From: Lachnospiraceae bacterium AF51-6-b8A
GTDB lineage: Bacteria > Bacillota > Clostridia > Lachnospirales > Lachnospiraceae
Assembly (NCBI GenBank): GCA_027682585.1
Contig: JAQCZH010000001.1
Location: 372,001 to 436,000 of the forward strand
Direction of reading: 5' to 3'
DNA: 64,000 nt
Each line of letters begins with the position of its first letter. Within the stretch, counting starts at the first letter, position 1. The translations under genes were made by a program, and so were the position numbers. Positions 27,927 to 35,653 of the stretch are shown in pieces. Below the pieces are notes generated by a model. It searched no databases. It was not told the DNA's origin and was given only the letters and a program-made list of their open reading frames with translations.

Positions 27927-28964
27927 ATGGCAAAGCAGAATCTGGATTGGAGTAATCTCGGTTTCGCATATATGAAGACCGATAAGAGATATGTCGCGAA
28001 TTTCACTGAAGAGACCGGTCAGTGGGACGCAGGTGCCCTGGTGGATGATGCCAATATCGTCATGAGTGAGGATGCGGGCGTTCTCCAGTATGCGCAGACG
28101 GTCTTCGAGGGACTCAAGGCCTATGAGACCAAGGATGGACGTATTGTCTGCTTTCGCCCGGACTTAAATGCCAGACGTCTGCACGATTCCGCGGTTCGTC
28201 TTGAGATGCCTCCTCTTTCTGAGAACCAGTTTTTAGATTCGATCCGGCAGGTCGTCGCGGCTAATGAGTCCTGGGTCCCCCCCTACGGTTCTGGGGCAAC
28301 TCTGTATGTACGTCCCTATATGTTCGGAATCAGTCCGGTTATTGGTGTCAAACCGGCTGACGATTATCAGTATCGCGTATTTACGACTCCGGTGGGTCCC
28401 TATTTCAAGGGCGGGGCCAAGCCGATCTATGTCAGAATTACAGATTATGACCGGGCGGCTCCTCACGGAACCGGCAATATCAAGGCAGGCCTAAACTATG
28501 CAATGTCTCTGAAGGCGATTATGGAAGCTCATAGGGAGGGATTCGCGGAGAATATCTATCTGGATCCTGCGACCAGAACGACCCTCGAGGAGACCGGCGG
28601 TGCCAATATCCTTCTGATTGACCAGGATGACTGCCTGGTTGTTCCCAAGTCAGACTCCATCCTTCCTTCCATTACCAGAAGAAGCCTGGTATATGTTGCC
28701 GAGCACTACCTGGGAATGAAGGTCGATGAGAGACCTGTGACGATCCGAGAAGTGAGAGAGGGCGCTTTCAAGGAGTGCGGTCTTTGCGGAACAGCAGCTG
28801 TCATCAGTCCGATCGGAAAGATTCATGACCATGGCAAAGATATCTGCTTTGCTTCCGGTATGGAGGAGATGGGACCCTGGATGACCAAGCTGCGCCAGAC
28901 TCTGCTTGGAATCCAGGAGGGAATCGTCGAAGCGCCTGAGGGCTGGATCTTTGAGATTTGCTGA
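27927..28964 (+). CDS. ilvE: Branched-chain amino-acid aminotransferase
   Basis: 345 residues, fold-type IV PLP aminotransferase. The Y-V-R-P-Y segment, PLP lysine in K-A-G-L-N-Y-A, E-E-T-G-G-A-N-I and L-P-S-I-T-R-R-S motifs match IlvE of the longer (eukaryote-like) branch. It interconverts Leu/Ile/Val and their 2-oxo acids with glutamate. ATG 27927 gives the family start; an upstream in-frame ATG would place the terminator hairpin inside the gene. Monocistronic, with terminators on both sides. Confidence 0.95.
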   Translation: MAKQNLDWSNLGFAYMKTDKRYVANFTEETGQWDAGALVDDANIVMSEDAGVLQYAQTVFEGLKAYETKDGRIVCFRPDLNARRLHDSAVRLEMPPLSENQFLDSIRQVVAANESWVPPYGSGATLYVRPYMFGISPVIGVKPADDYQYRVFTTPVGPYFKGGAKPIYVRITDYDRAAPHGTGNIKAGLNYAMSLKAIMEAHREGFAENIYLDPATRTTLEETGGANILLIDQDDCLVVPKSDSILPSITRRSLVYVAEHYLGMKVDERPVTIREVREGAFKECGLCGTAAVISPIGKIHDHGKDICFASGMEEMGPWMTKLRQTLLGIQEGIVEAPEGWIFEIC

Positions 28965-29047
28965 CGATTCCTTTCAAAGTGTTCTGATTGTACTGATCTA
29001 AGCCGGATATATCGGAAGGATGAAAATCAAAAACAGAAGGATTGCCC

Positions 29048-29095
29048 CGGGGCAGTGAGGAAATGCGAAAATGATTTCCCCACTGTCCCGTTTTT
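29048..29095 (+). terminator. Strong rho-independent terminator after ilvE
   Basis: A 17-nt arm 29048-29064 pairs with 29074-29090 with a single mismatch and one G-T pair, followed by TTTTT. Confidence 0.9.
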
Positions 29096-29155
29096 ATGAA
29101 TGATGAGAGTCAGGAAGCATAGATGATATATGCGATGCATCGTTATACAAACGCA

Positions 29156-29186
29156 TTATTTGTATTATTATATATAATACAAATAA
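29156..29186. promoter_or_regulatory. Palindromic operator overlapping the GntR -10 box
   Basis: A perfect 13-bp inverted repeat, TTATTTGTATTAT (29156-29168) and ATAATACAAATAA (29174-29186), is separated by 5 bp. A consensus -10, TATAAT, lies inside the right half (29173-29178). The position 27 bp before a GntR gene strongly suggests an autoregulatory operator that blocks RNA polymerase. Confidence 0.7.
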
Positions 29187-29213
29187 GAAGAAAGGAGGTC
29201 GTGAGGCCGTGAA

Positions 29214-29588
29214 ATGATTCTTCGCATTGAAGAGGGGATCGATATTCCCATTTATCAGCAGATCAGAAATCAGATTATCTATGGAATTTCCAGCGGAGCG
29301 TTAGAGGCGGGAGAGCAGCTGCCCACGGTACGGGCTCTGGCGGCAGAGATCGGGGTCAATGCCATGACCATCAGCAAAGCCTACCAGATCCTTAAAGCAG
29401 AGGGATATATTGTCACCGAGCGGAAGCGGGGAGCCCGGGTTCGAGAGAAGATTGCCGGGAGCAAAAAGCTGTCTTTGACCAACCAAAGAGAGTTGAAGCG
29501 TATCATTTCAGAGGCCAAGCTTTCCGGTATGGGGCGGGCGGATTTCACCCGGGTCGTAGATCGGATTTATGAGGAGGTGGACTCATGA
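29214..29588 (+). CDS. GntR-family transcriptional regulator (YtrA-type)
   Basis: 124 residues: a winged helix-turn-helix starting I-P-I-Y-Q-Q-I-R-N-Q-I, with L-P-T-V-R-A-L-A and the recognition helix N-A-M-T-I-S-K-A-Y, then a short C-terminal helical tail with no effector domain. This is the YtrA subfamily pattern, whose members usually repress their own operon of membrane or ABC-transporter genes. It overlaps the following membrane-protein gene by 4 nt. A palindrome upstream is its likely binding site. Confidence 0.92.
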   Translation: MILRIEEGIDIPIYQQIRNQIIYGISSGALEAGEQLPTVRALAAEIGVNAMTISKAYQILKAEGYIVTERKRGARVREKIAGSKKLSLTNQRELKRIISEAKLSGMGRADFTRVVDRIYEEVDS

Positions 29589-30967
29589 AGGGGATGATGA
29601 ATTTAATTTTTCTGCTTGTCTTTATTTTTTCCGCCCTTTTGACAAAGTGGATCATGATTTGGACAGATGCCGGAAGGGAAAGGATCATTTTCGGTGCGAG
29701 CATTCCTGTGGAACTGCGCCGGCCCAATCAGGAGTACCACAGGCAAGTCGAACCGGTGATCCGACAGGTGCGCAGAAGAAGCTGGCAGTTGTTTGGGGCG
29801 GAGGCGGTCCTGGCTATCCTGATCTGCCTGCTGCCAAGAATGCTACTGGCAATGACTTTCTGGACACTGCTGATTTGTCTCGATATTTTTCTGACCTTTT
29901 TTCTCTATGGCTCTGGAAATCGGGAGATGCGCAGGGTTAAGAGTTTCTATATCAAGAAAGAGAAGACCTCTCGGATCGTTTACGCGGATCTGACCAACAG
30001 CGGAAGAGTTCACGGATTACAGCCGCTGCCTTTTTTTCTTGTCCTGGCAGGGAATCTGATTCTGACCATTTTTCTGAGCAGGAGTCAGCCGGATTTGAGC
30101 CTGGCCTTTTGGGTTCTGATGGGATGTCAGTGCCTGATTGTCCTGCTGGCATTTCTCATGGATCGCATGCGCAATCGGGTGATTTCAACGGACAGTGCGG
30201 TGAATGCCAACTATAACCGGGCCAGAAAAAGGCTTATGGCAGGGACGATGCTAAAACTGGTGATTTTATCGACCTGCCTGCCTCCGATCATCTGGGCGGG
30301 ATCCATCGAGAATCCGGGGAAGCTTCTTTGGAACAAACAGATTTTTACTGGGTGCTTCACTGCCTTTTTCCTTCTGGTCGTTCTGTTGATTGGCTTATTG
30401 CTGTATCGGATGCGTCAGGTTGAGAGAACATATCAGGGTCAGATACAGCTTGACGATGATGATGATGCACATTGGATCTGGGGCATGTTCTATTACAATC
30501 CGGAGGACTCCCGTAATCTGGTTGAGAAGAGGGCTGGGATCGGGTCAACGATGAATATGGCCAGGCCTGCGGGGAAGTGGATGACGGTTCTCGTGGGACT
30601 TATGATGGCAGTCATATTCGTCTTTCTGGGATTCTGTACGGTAGAAGAGACCCTTCCCATGAGAGCAGAGATCCAGGGCGATGAGATCATTTGCCGGCAA
30701 TTGATTGTCAACGAGAGGATCCGAAAGTCGGATGTGAGAGAGGCAGAGCTTTTAGAGCAGATGCCAAAGTCTGTTCAAAGGACAAATGGCTCGGCGACAG
30801 ATACCTGTCTCAAGGGAACCTTTCGTGTAGGGCAGGAGAAGGGCTGTCGGCTTTTTATCAGAAGAGATGCCAGGGCTATCCTGCGCATTCACACAGGTCA
30901 GAAGACCTATTACATTACAGGAGATGATGATCAACGGACAGAAGAGTTGTACCGGCAGCTGAAGTAA
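29585..30967 (+). CDS. DUF5808-type multi-spanning membrane protein
   Basis: 460 residues with about eight hydrophobic helices. The segment I-I-F-G-A-S-I-P near residue 35 and the later W-x-W-G-M-F-Y-Y-N-P-E-D-S-R with K-R-x-G-I-G-S-T-x-N-M-A-R-P (about 298-330) match DUF5808-containing proteins found next to YtrA-type GntR regulators. The C-terminal about 100 residues after the last helix form a PH-like beta-rich extracytoplasmic or cytosolic domain. Translationally coupled to the regulator. Biochemical role unknown; envelope-stress sensing is a guess. Confidence 0.75.
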   Translation: MKGMMNLIFLLVFIFSALLTKWIMIWTDAGRERIIFGASIPVELRRPNQEYHRQVEPVIRQVRRRSWQLFGAEAVLAILICLLPRMLLAMTFWTLLICLDIFLTFFLYGSGNREMRRVKSFYIKKEKTSRIVYADLTNSGRVHGLQPLPFFLVLAGNLILTIFLSRSQPDLSLAFWVLMGCQCLIVLLAFLMDRMRNRVISTDSAVNANYNRARKRLMAGTMLKLVILSTCLPPIIWAGSIENPGKLLWNKQIFTGCFTAFFLLVVLLIGLLLYRMRQVERTYQGQIQLDDDDDAHWIWGMFYYNPEDSRNLVEKRAGIGSTMNMARPAGKWMTVLVGLMMAVIFVFLGFCTVEETLPMRAEIQGDEIICRQLIVNERIRKSDVREAELLEQMPKSVQRTNGSATDTCLKGTFRVGQEKGCRLFIRRDARAILRIHTGQKTYYITGDDDQRTEELYRQLK

Positions 30968-31037
30968 CAGTTATAGCTAGAGGAGTGTGATCAACAATTT
31001 TGTCCTATAACTCAAACTTTGAACCGGGCAGCAGGAC

Positions 31038-31148
31038 AAAAAGATAAGGCAGCTGAGGGGGATCAGCTGCCTTAAAAAGGGGGGTATAATAATATAAAAG
31101 GGGAAGTGACTTAAGAAATACGATTAGGGGGGTGTATTTCTTAGGTCA
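31038..31148 (-). ncRNA. Candidate small regulatory RNA with C-rich loops
   Basis: Read on the minus strand, a promoter at 31154-31182 would start transcription at about 31147. The RNA begins with a 16-bp hairpin (31134-31149 with 31106-31121; one G-U pair) whose 12-nt loop contains CCCCCC. A single-stranded linker holds CCCC and CCCCCC. The RNA ends with an 11-bp stem (31063-31073 with 31046-31056) with a CCCCC-containing loop, then ATCTTTTTG. The terminator T-run and promoter are both only on the minus strand. Unpaired C-runs are the hallmark of sRNAs that pair with Shine-Dalgarno sequences (RsaE and LhrC types). No known family was recognised. Confidence 0.6.
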
Positions 31149-31153
31149 CGTAT

Positions 31154-31182
31154 AATATAGCAGGGCTAAGAAAATGCAACAA
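31154..31182 (-). promoter_or_regulatory. Promoter of the candidate small RNA
   Basis: On the minus strand TTGTTG (31177-31182), a 17-bp spacer, and TG-C-TATATT, an extended -10 with the hexamer at 31154-31159. Confidence 0.6.
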
Positions 31183-31435
31183 GAGAGAATATAGACAAAA
31201 ATAGCAGGGGAGAAACGTTATGTCCTTGTCGGTATTGCTGTTAAAAATTATGCTCTTGGACAAACTCACAAGAAAGGTATATATTGTGTGCAATCTACTA
31301 GACAATTAGCACATAGATCGACGGATATAAAACGCAGGGGATAACGGGGGTGGGAAACGGGACAAAATGCGATACAAGATATTTTGCCGATCGTTTATAC
31401 TGGATGAGAACAGAACAGGAAACAGGGGAGAGGCA
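31183..31435. other. Intergenic region before the methyltransferase
   Basis: No gene found. A TTGGAC (31256-31261) with TATATT (31280-31285), 18-bp spacer, is the best plus-strand promoter for the methyltransferase; its leader would be about 145 nt. Confidence 0.35.
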
Positions 31436-33103
31436 ATGACTGAGCAGAATATCAATGAGGTCTTAAACAATATCCGCGCGGGGAAGGACTTACGGCAGAA
31501 CCTGTCCTCTCTTCGGGAAATCCTGAGGGAGGAGTCCAAAGCCGGGATCAGGGAGAGGACTTCGAAGTTACAGGTTTATAGGAATCAGATCTGCAGAGAA
31601 TGGAACGAAAGGGACTGGAACTCATTTTTCAGGGAAGAGGATGCGAAGATTCGCAAGAATGCAGCGAATCTGGCAGGGGATCTCCTTCTCCTGGAGCCTG
31701 ACGAGGGATGGTCCCGTCGTATCGGAGAAATTTTGTGGAGAGCATATCTGGATGAGAAGACCCTTTTTGTCCGCAGCATCTATCTCAAGGCGCTTGCCCT
31801 GACAGACTGTTCCTTATACATGGAGGAGATGCAGAAGCGTCTGCACCAGCTGGGACAGGAAGAGCATTCCACGGAGAAAATTATCCATATTCGGGCGGAA
31901 CGACAGGCATTGGAGGCGATCTTAAGCAGGGAGAATGGAAGAGGGGATTCCCTTCACTGGAAGGGGATTACAAGTGAACAGGAGATTCTTCTGGAATGTC
32001 AGCCCTATATCTGCGGTCCCCTGAAGGAAAAGCTGGATGGAATTTTGAAAAATGCTAAGGCGTCGAGGATTGTTCCGAGAGGACTGCGGGTCAGAGTATC
32101 CGAGAGCAACTATGAGCATGTGCTGGCCTGTCGCACCTATCGGGATTTTCTCTTCTATGTTCCTCTGCGCAGGGGAACTGTTGCTGATCAAAAGGGGGCT
32201 GCGAAGGCGATCTGCAGCTCAAAGCTTTTGCCGATTCTGGATGAAATTTACAGCCGGGACGAGCGGCAGCCGGAGGAGCAAAGGCAGCTCAAAGAGGCGG
32301 GCGGCAAAGCGTCCTATCGATTTCGCATTTCGTGGATGAAGCAGGTGAGAGAAACGAAGACGGAAACGAAAAGAGATAAGGTGCGGGCGGATGGAAGCTG
32401 GATTCGCCGTTTGGCAGCACAGATCGAGGAAGAGTCTGCTCACCGCCTGGTCAATGCCCCGGGCAATTATCAGCTGGAGATTCTTCTGGCAGCGAAAAAG
32501 GATGGAAGCTATCGGGTCTATCTGAGAGCTTCTCTCTATCAGGATCGGCGATTTGCTTATCGGCTGTATACAGAGCCAACCTCTATGGCCCCTTATAAGG
32601 CGGCCCAGATGACAGAATTGCTTGCGCCTTATCTGCGGTCAGACCACCAGGTCATGGATCCTCTGGCGGGGGTGGGAAGTCTCCTGATTGAGCGAGCCTA
32701 TACGCTGGGAATTTTGCCCTCTCAGAGACAGGAGGCGGACTGCTATGCGCTGGATACCTATGGGAAGGCCGTTGCAGAGGGAAGAGAAAATGTCGCTGCG
32801 GCCGGCTTGCGGGTCCAATATATCAATCGAAGTTTCTTTGATTTCAGGCACGAGTATCCTTTCGATGAGATTTTGACGGAAGCGCCTCAGATGACAGCCG
32901 GACAGAAGGAGGAGAGAGAATATTTCTATCGGGCTTTCTTTGATCAGGCGATTCGAATTTTGACGGAGGAGGGCCTGATCATGCTGTTAAGTGATCAGGG
33001 AAATCTGGTGCGAAAACAGATTCGTCTGCATGATCAGCTTCGACTGGAACGGGAGATCGCCATGGGAGAGAGACGGAGTATCTATGTGATTTCCAGGCGC
33101 TGA
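31436..33103 (+). CDS. RlmL/TrmN-like methyltransferase with helical-repeat N-terminus
   Basis: 555 residues. The first about 170 are Leu- and charge-rich helices resembling HEAT-type repeats. A middle region follows with paired basic strands like a THUMP-type RNA-binding module (about 190-320). The C-terminal Rossmann domain has motif I D-P-L-A-G-V-G-S-L-L-I-E-R-A, as in UPF0020/RlmL-type guanine-N2 RNA methyltransferases. Motif IV, normally N-P-P-Y/F, reads T-E-A-P-Q, so catalytic activity is doubtful. GGGGAGAGG precedes ATG 31436. Function unproven; a non-catalytic RNA-binding role is possible. Confidence 0.65.
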   Translation: MTEQNINEVLNNIRAGKDLRQNLSSLREILREESKAGIRERTSKLQVYRNQICREWNERDWNSFFREEDAKIRKNAANLAGDLLLLEPDEGWSRRIGEILWRAYLDEKTLFVRSIYLKALALTDCSLYMEEMQKRLHQLGQEEHSTEKIIHIRAERQALEAILSRENGRGDSLHWKGITSEQEILLECQPYICGPLKEKLDGILKNAKASRIVPRGLRVRVSESNYEHVLACRTYRDFLFYVPLRRGTVADQKGAAKAICSSKLLPILDEIYSRDERQPEEQRQLKEAGGKASYRFRISWMKQVRETKTETKRDKVRADGSWIRRLAAQIEEESAHRLVNAPGNYQLEILLAAKKDGSYRVYLRASLYQDRRFAYRLYTEPTSMAPYKAAQMTELLAPYLRSDHQVMDPLAGVGSLLIERAYTLGILPSQRQEADCYALDTYGKAVAEGRENVAAAGLRVQYINRSFFDFRHEYPFDEILTEAPQMTAGQKEEREYFYRAFFDQAIRILTEEGLIMLLSDQGNLVRKQIRLHDQLRLEREIAMGERRSIYVISRR

Positions 33104-33196
33104 GAGGAGAAGAGGAAGAGCGGACAAGTGATACGAGCAGGAAAGACAGACGGTTGTGTCATACGCCAATTTAACAATTGAAACAGGAGGTGGAAT

Positions 33197-33352
33197 ATGA
33201 GAGATCATCGTATTTACCGGGCCGAAGGGAAGGGCAGGAAAGGAAGATGGAGCCAATGGATTCCCTTATATCCTGTTCTTGGCGTAGGAGCCGTTATTTC
33301 TCTGGCGGGAATGGGAATCGGACAGAGAATTCGGATGAGAAGAATGCGTTGA
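33197..33352 (+). CDS. Small single-helix membrane protein, 51 aa
   Basis: 51 codons with an excellent AGGAGGTGG ribosome site 6-12 nt before ATG 33197. A basic N-terminal half (R-Y/G-K repeats) leads into one hydrophobic helix (about 23-42, with G-V-G-A-V-I-S-L-A-G-M-G-I-G) and a very basic tail R-I-R-M-R-R-M-R. A 17-bp-stem terminator follows. No family recognised; membrane-associated small protein. Confidence 0.65.
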   Translation: MRDHRIYRAEGKGRKGRWSQWIPLYPVLGVGAVISLAGMGIGQRIRMRRMR

Positions 33353-33421
33353 TTGCCCAGGGGATGCTGATCCATGATGATGGTGCGCTTCGCCCCATGA
33401 GAATATGATCTTTACAATGCA

Positions 33422-33463
33422 GGGCTGTGAGGAAATGGTCTCCATTTCCTCACAGCCCCTTTT
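33422..33463 (+). terminator. Strong rho-independent terminator
   Basis: A perfect 17-bp stem, 33422-33438 with 33442-33458, a 3-nt loop (TCT), then CTTTT. It ends the 51-aa gene transcript. Confidence 0.92.
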
Positions 33464-33523
33464 GGCGCGGCGCGTTTTCAGAACGTTTGCCAATCACGGT
33501 TCGTGCTTGTATTCGAATAAAAA

Positions 33524-34393
33524 TCAGAAGAGAGTGTAAGTGGCTACCGTCTCATATTCCCTGGGCGCGCCCAGTTCCGCCGCTGTCTTATCCGCTCCAA
33601 AAGTCCAGTTTTTGGAGAGGGCGTTGTACTGCTTGTATACGATACGGAAGTTGAGCATGGCGGCGCCCAGATCCAGTCTCTGGTCTTCATCTGACTGAAT
33701 GTCATCGGATTTGGCGATCAGATAGAGGTATTTGCCGGTATTGATGAAGCGATAGGCCTGGCGGTTGAGAAGGGAAGGAGCAAGGCTTGCCGCATAGAGC
33801 CCCTTTCCCAGATCCGGGTCTACCTCATCGGAAGTCCAGTCTCTGACCATTTGTCCCCATTTCTCATGATAAGCGATCTCCTGCAGGGAGATCTTGGGAG
33901 CGATATGGCCCTTGCGGGTGGATACTTTGACATCGGACATGGTCTTGATGTCAAGGCGGGGACCCTCTTCTTCCTTAAAACCGTAGCCGCAGGCGATAAT
34001 GGCAGCTGGGGTAAGATCAGAAGTCCAGCGAAGAGCAGCTCTGGCGGCCTTGACATCTTCAATGGTCAGCCAGCAGGAGGAAAGTCCAAGGTCAGTTAGT
34101 TTGAGAATCAGATTTTCGCCCAGAAAGCCGGCGTTCATATACATATGTTCGTGATCGGCGGATGCAATGACCAGGTAGAGGGGGGCGTGGAAGGCGTTGC
34201 CCTGATAGCCGACCACTCCCTCCAGACGATCTGCCATACCTTTGCAGGCAGTGAGGCTGACCTCAAGATCGGGAATCAGCCTTTCGCTGTCGGTAAAATA
34301 AGCGCTAATCTCGTCAATCAGAGCGTCAGAAACAGGCTTATCGTGGTATTTGCGGATGGATTCACGTTTTTCAATCAGTTCTTCATAATTCAT
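33524..34393 (-). CDS. Nitroreductase-family protein, double-length
   Basis: 289 residues. Residues 1-170 carry the nitroreductase fold: R-x-S-I-R-K-Y near the start, G-x-x-G-E-N-L-I-L and L-G-L-S-S-C-W-L. The C-terminal half repeats features of the fold (N-R-Q-A-Y-R-F and L-D-L-G-A-A-M-L-N), as in TM1586-like nitroreductases of Clostridia. Likely FMN-dependent; substrate unknown. GGGAGGT precedes the ATG at 34393. Confidence 0.85.
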   Translation of the reverse strand: MNYEELIEKRESIRKYHDKPVSDALIDEISAYFTDSERLIPDLEVSLTACKGMADRLEGVVGYQGNAFHAPLYLVIASADHEHMYMNAGFLGENLILKLTDLGLSSCWLTIEDVKAARAALRWTSDLTPAAIIACGYGFKEEEGPRLDIKTMSDVKVSTRKGHIAPKISLQEIAYHEKWGQMVRDWTSDEVDPDLGKGLYAASLAPSLLNRQAYRFINTGKYLYLIAKSDDIQSDEDQRLDLGAAMLNFRIVYKQYNALSKNWTFGADKTAAELGAPREYETVATYTLF

Positions 34394-34431
34394 GGATGAC
34401 CTCCCATCAGTCTAAGCGTATTCTTGAGAAT

Positions 34432-34460
34432 ATTATACACAATGAGAGTTTGTTTCTAAA
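34432..34460 (-). promoter_or_regulatory. Predicted promoter of the nitroreductase gene
   Basis: On the minus strand TTTAGA (34455-34460), 17 bp, TATAAT (34432-34437). Confidence 0.45.
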
Positions 34461-34551
34461 GTGTAAGGAAAGTTCTCAGCGGTTCTTACGACTTGAAAGG
34501 GAGAACAGATGCCTGGTGCTGTGCATGCCTGAGAAGAGCACAGATATAATG

Positions 34552-34579
34552 AAAAAGTCCCGGAACTTGATCCGGGACT
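34552..34579 (-). terminator. Terminator of the tRNA-Leu operon
   Basis: The 9-bp stem 34556-34564 with 34571-34579 is followed on the minus strand by TTTTT, immediately after the second tRNA. Confidence 0.85.
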
Positions 34580-34588
34580 CTGATGAAA

Positions 34589-34672
34589 TGCGGAAGATGG
34601 GACTTGAACCCACACGACATTGCTGCCACAAGATCCTTAGTCTTGCTCGTCTGCCAGTTCCGACACTTCCGC
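34589..34672 (-). tRNA. tRNA-Leu (AAG anticodon)
   Basis: An 84-nt class II tRNA. The acceptor stem GCGGAAG/CTTCCGC, long variable arm and TGGGTTCAAGTCCCA T arm are intact. The anticodon stem CAAGA/TCTTG encloses C-T-A-A-G-G-A, giving anticodon AAG (A34 probably edited to inosine), reading CUU/CUC. CCA is not encoded. Second gene of a two-tRNA operon. Confidence 0.92.
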
Positions 34673-34699
34673 ATATCATCTGACAAGCAGATGACGAAG

Positions 34700-34783
34700 T
34701 GCAGGAGATGGGACTTGAACCCACACGACATTGCTGCCACAGGCACCTGAAGCCTGCGCGTCTGCCAATTCCGCCACTCCTGC
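34700..34783 (-). tRNA. tRNA-Leu (CAG anticodon)
   Basis: An 84-nt class II tRNA with acceptor GCAGGAG/CTCCTGC and anticodon stem CAGGC/GCCTG around T-T-C-A-G-G-T, anticodon CAG, reading CUG. Its variable and T arms are almost identical to those of the neighbouring tRNA-Leu, consistent with duplication. CCA not encoded. Confidence 0.93.
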
Positions 34784-34795
34784 GCAACACAAATG

Positions 34796-34824
34796 ATATT
34801 ACAGGACATCCAAAGTCTTGTCAA
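34796..34824 (-). promoter_or_regulatory. Promoter of the tRNA-Leu pair
   Basis: On the minus strand consensus TTGACA (34819-34824), 17 bp, TAATAT (34796-34801), 12 bp before the first tRNA. Confidence 0.8.
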
Positions 34825-34912
34825 CAGGAAATTTAAGGGCCTTGAGACAAGAGCTGAAGAGAGGGAATTGCAGTCCGAAGGAGCGGGGAGGAGCCTGTTG
34901 CACAGGGAGAAA

Positions 34913-35404
34913 TCAGTTCTCTTTTCCTCTGGTCTGAAGCCAGTAGGCGCCCATGGATTGACCGGGTTCCTCTGAGACATCCCGGCTGAGATAAGAGGAC
35001 AGCTCCTGTGGAGGCTGCCAGTTTCTGGCAGCTTCCTCTGATTGGTATTCGATTTCTGCATACCAGAACGCCGTATCCGTCCCGGCGTCAACACGATTGA
35101 CCTCCAATTTCAGGCCGTCAGGCAGGGCATAGGTACGCCGGATTTTAGGGATGAGGGGAAGGGCGATCATTTCTTCTAATTCCCGGAATTTCTCCGGGCT
35201 GATCTCAATTTCTGTTTCCCGGCGGACCATTCCAGACCCGGTTTTGAAGCAGAGAATATAGTGGGTGCATCCGCCGGACATCGTCTCCTGACGGATACGG
35301 ACAGTGGGACGGACGGTCAGATATCCCTGCCGCATGGTCTGTTCATAGAGGAGAGGAAGCTTCTGGGGCCAGTCGGTTACGATCCATTTGCGTTCAATTT
35401 CCAT
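34913..35404 (-). CDS. CYTH-domain protein
   Basis: 163 residues starting with the diagnostic M-E-I-E-R-K-W (ExExK motif), followed by alternating charged beta strands (V-R-I-R-Q, C-F-K-T, E-T-E-I-E-I, L-E-V-N-R-V, A-E-I-E-Y). CYTH proteins form a beta-tunnel that hydrolyses triphosphates such as inorganic triphosphate or thiamine triphosphate. ATG 35404 has GAGGG upstream and starts at the motif, unlike the in-frame ATG at 35443. Confidence 0.88.
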   Translation of the reverse strand: MEIERKWIVTDWPQKLPLLYEQTMRQGYLTVRPTVRIRQETMSGGCTHYILCFKTGSGMVRRETEIEISPEKFRELEEMIALPLIPKIRRTYALPDGLKLEVNRVDAGTDTAFWYAEIEYQSEEAARNWQPPQELSSYLSRDVSEEPGQSMGAYWLQTRGKEN

Positions 35405-35653
35405 TTTTCCCTCGCATTCAATCGTCTTATGACTTCTGATCATTATGTCCAGGAATGAAATTGCCTGGTTCCTTGCAGGAGGGGTGCCTCATGCCAGAAA
35501 GACAAATTGCTGAAGAGAATTTTATCATAAATTATACTGCGGCAAATGTCTCCTTGTGATAAAATTGTGCTCAATATGCAGATGCTGCGTCATTTGATGT
35601 ACAGTTGCCTTTTACAAGCCTATTGTTGGCTTTTGCAGAAAGACGGTTGAGAG

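Noticed and set aside
31046..31073. Plus-strand terminator for the DUF5808 membrane-protein gene
   Set aside because: The hairpin is followed by AAAAAGG, not T, on the plus strand; the T-run lies on the minus-strand side, so it was assigned to the small RNA.
33178..33408. 76-codon frame overlapping the 51-aa membrane protein
   Set aside because: The alternative frame at 33197 has a far better ribosome-site spacing, a clear membrane helix and ends before the terminator.
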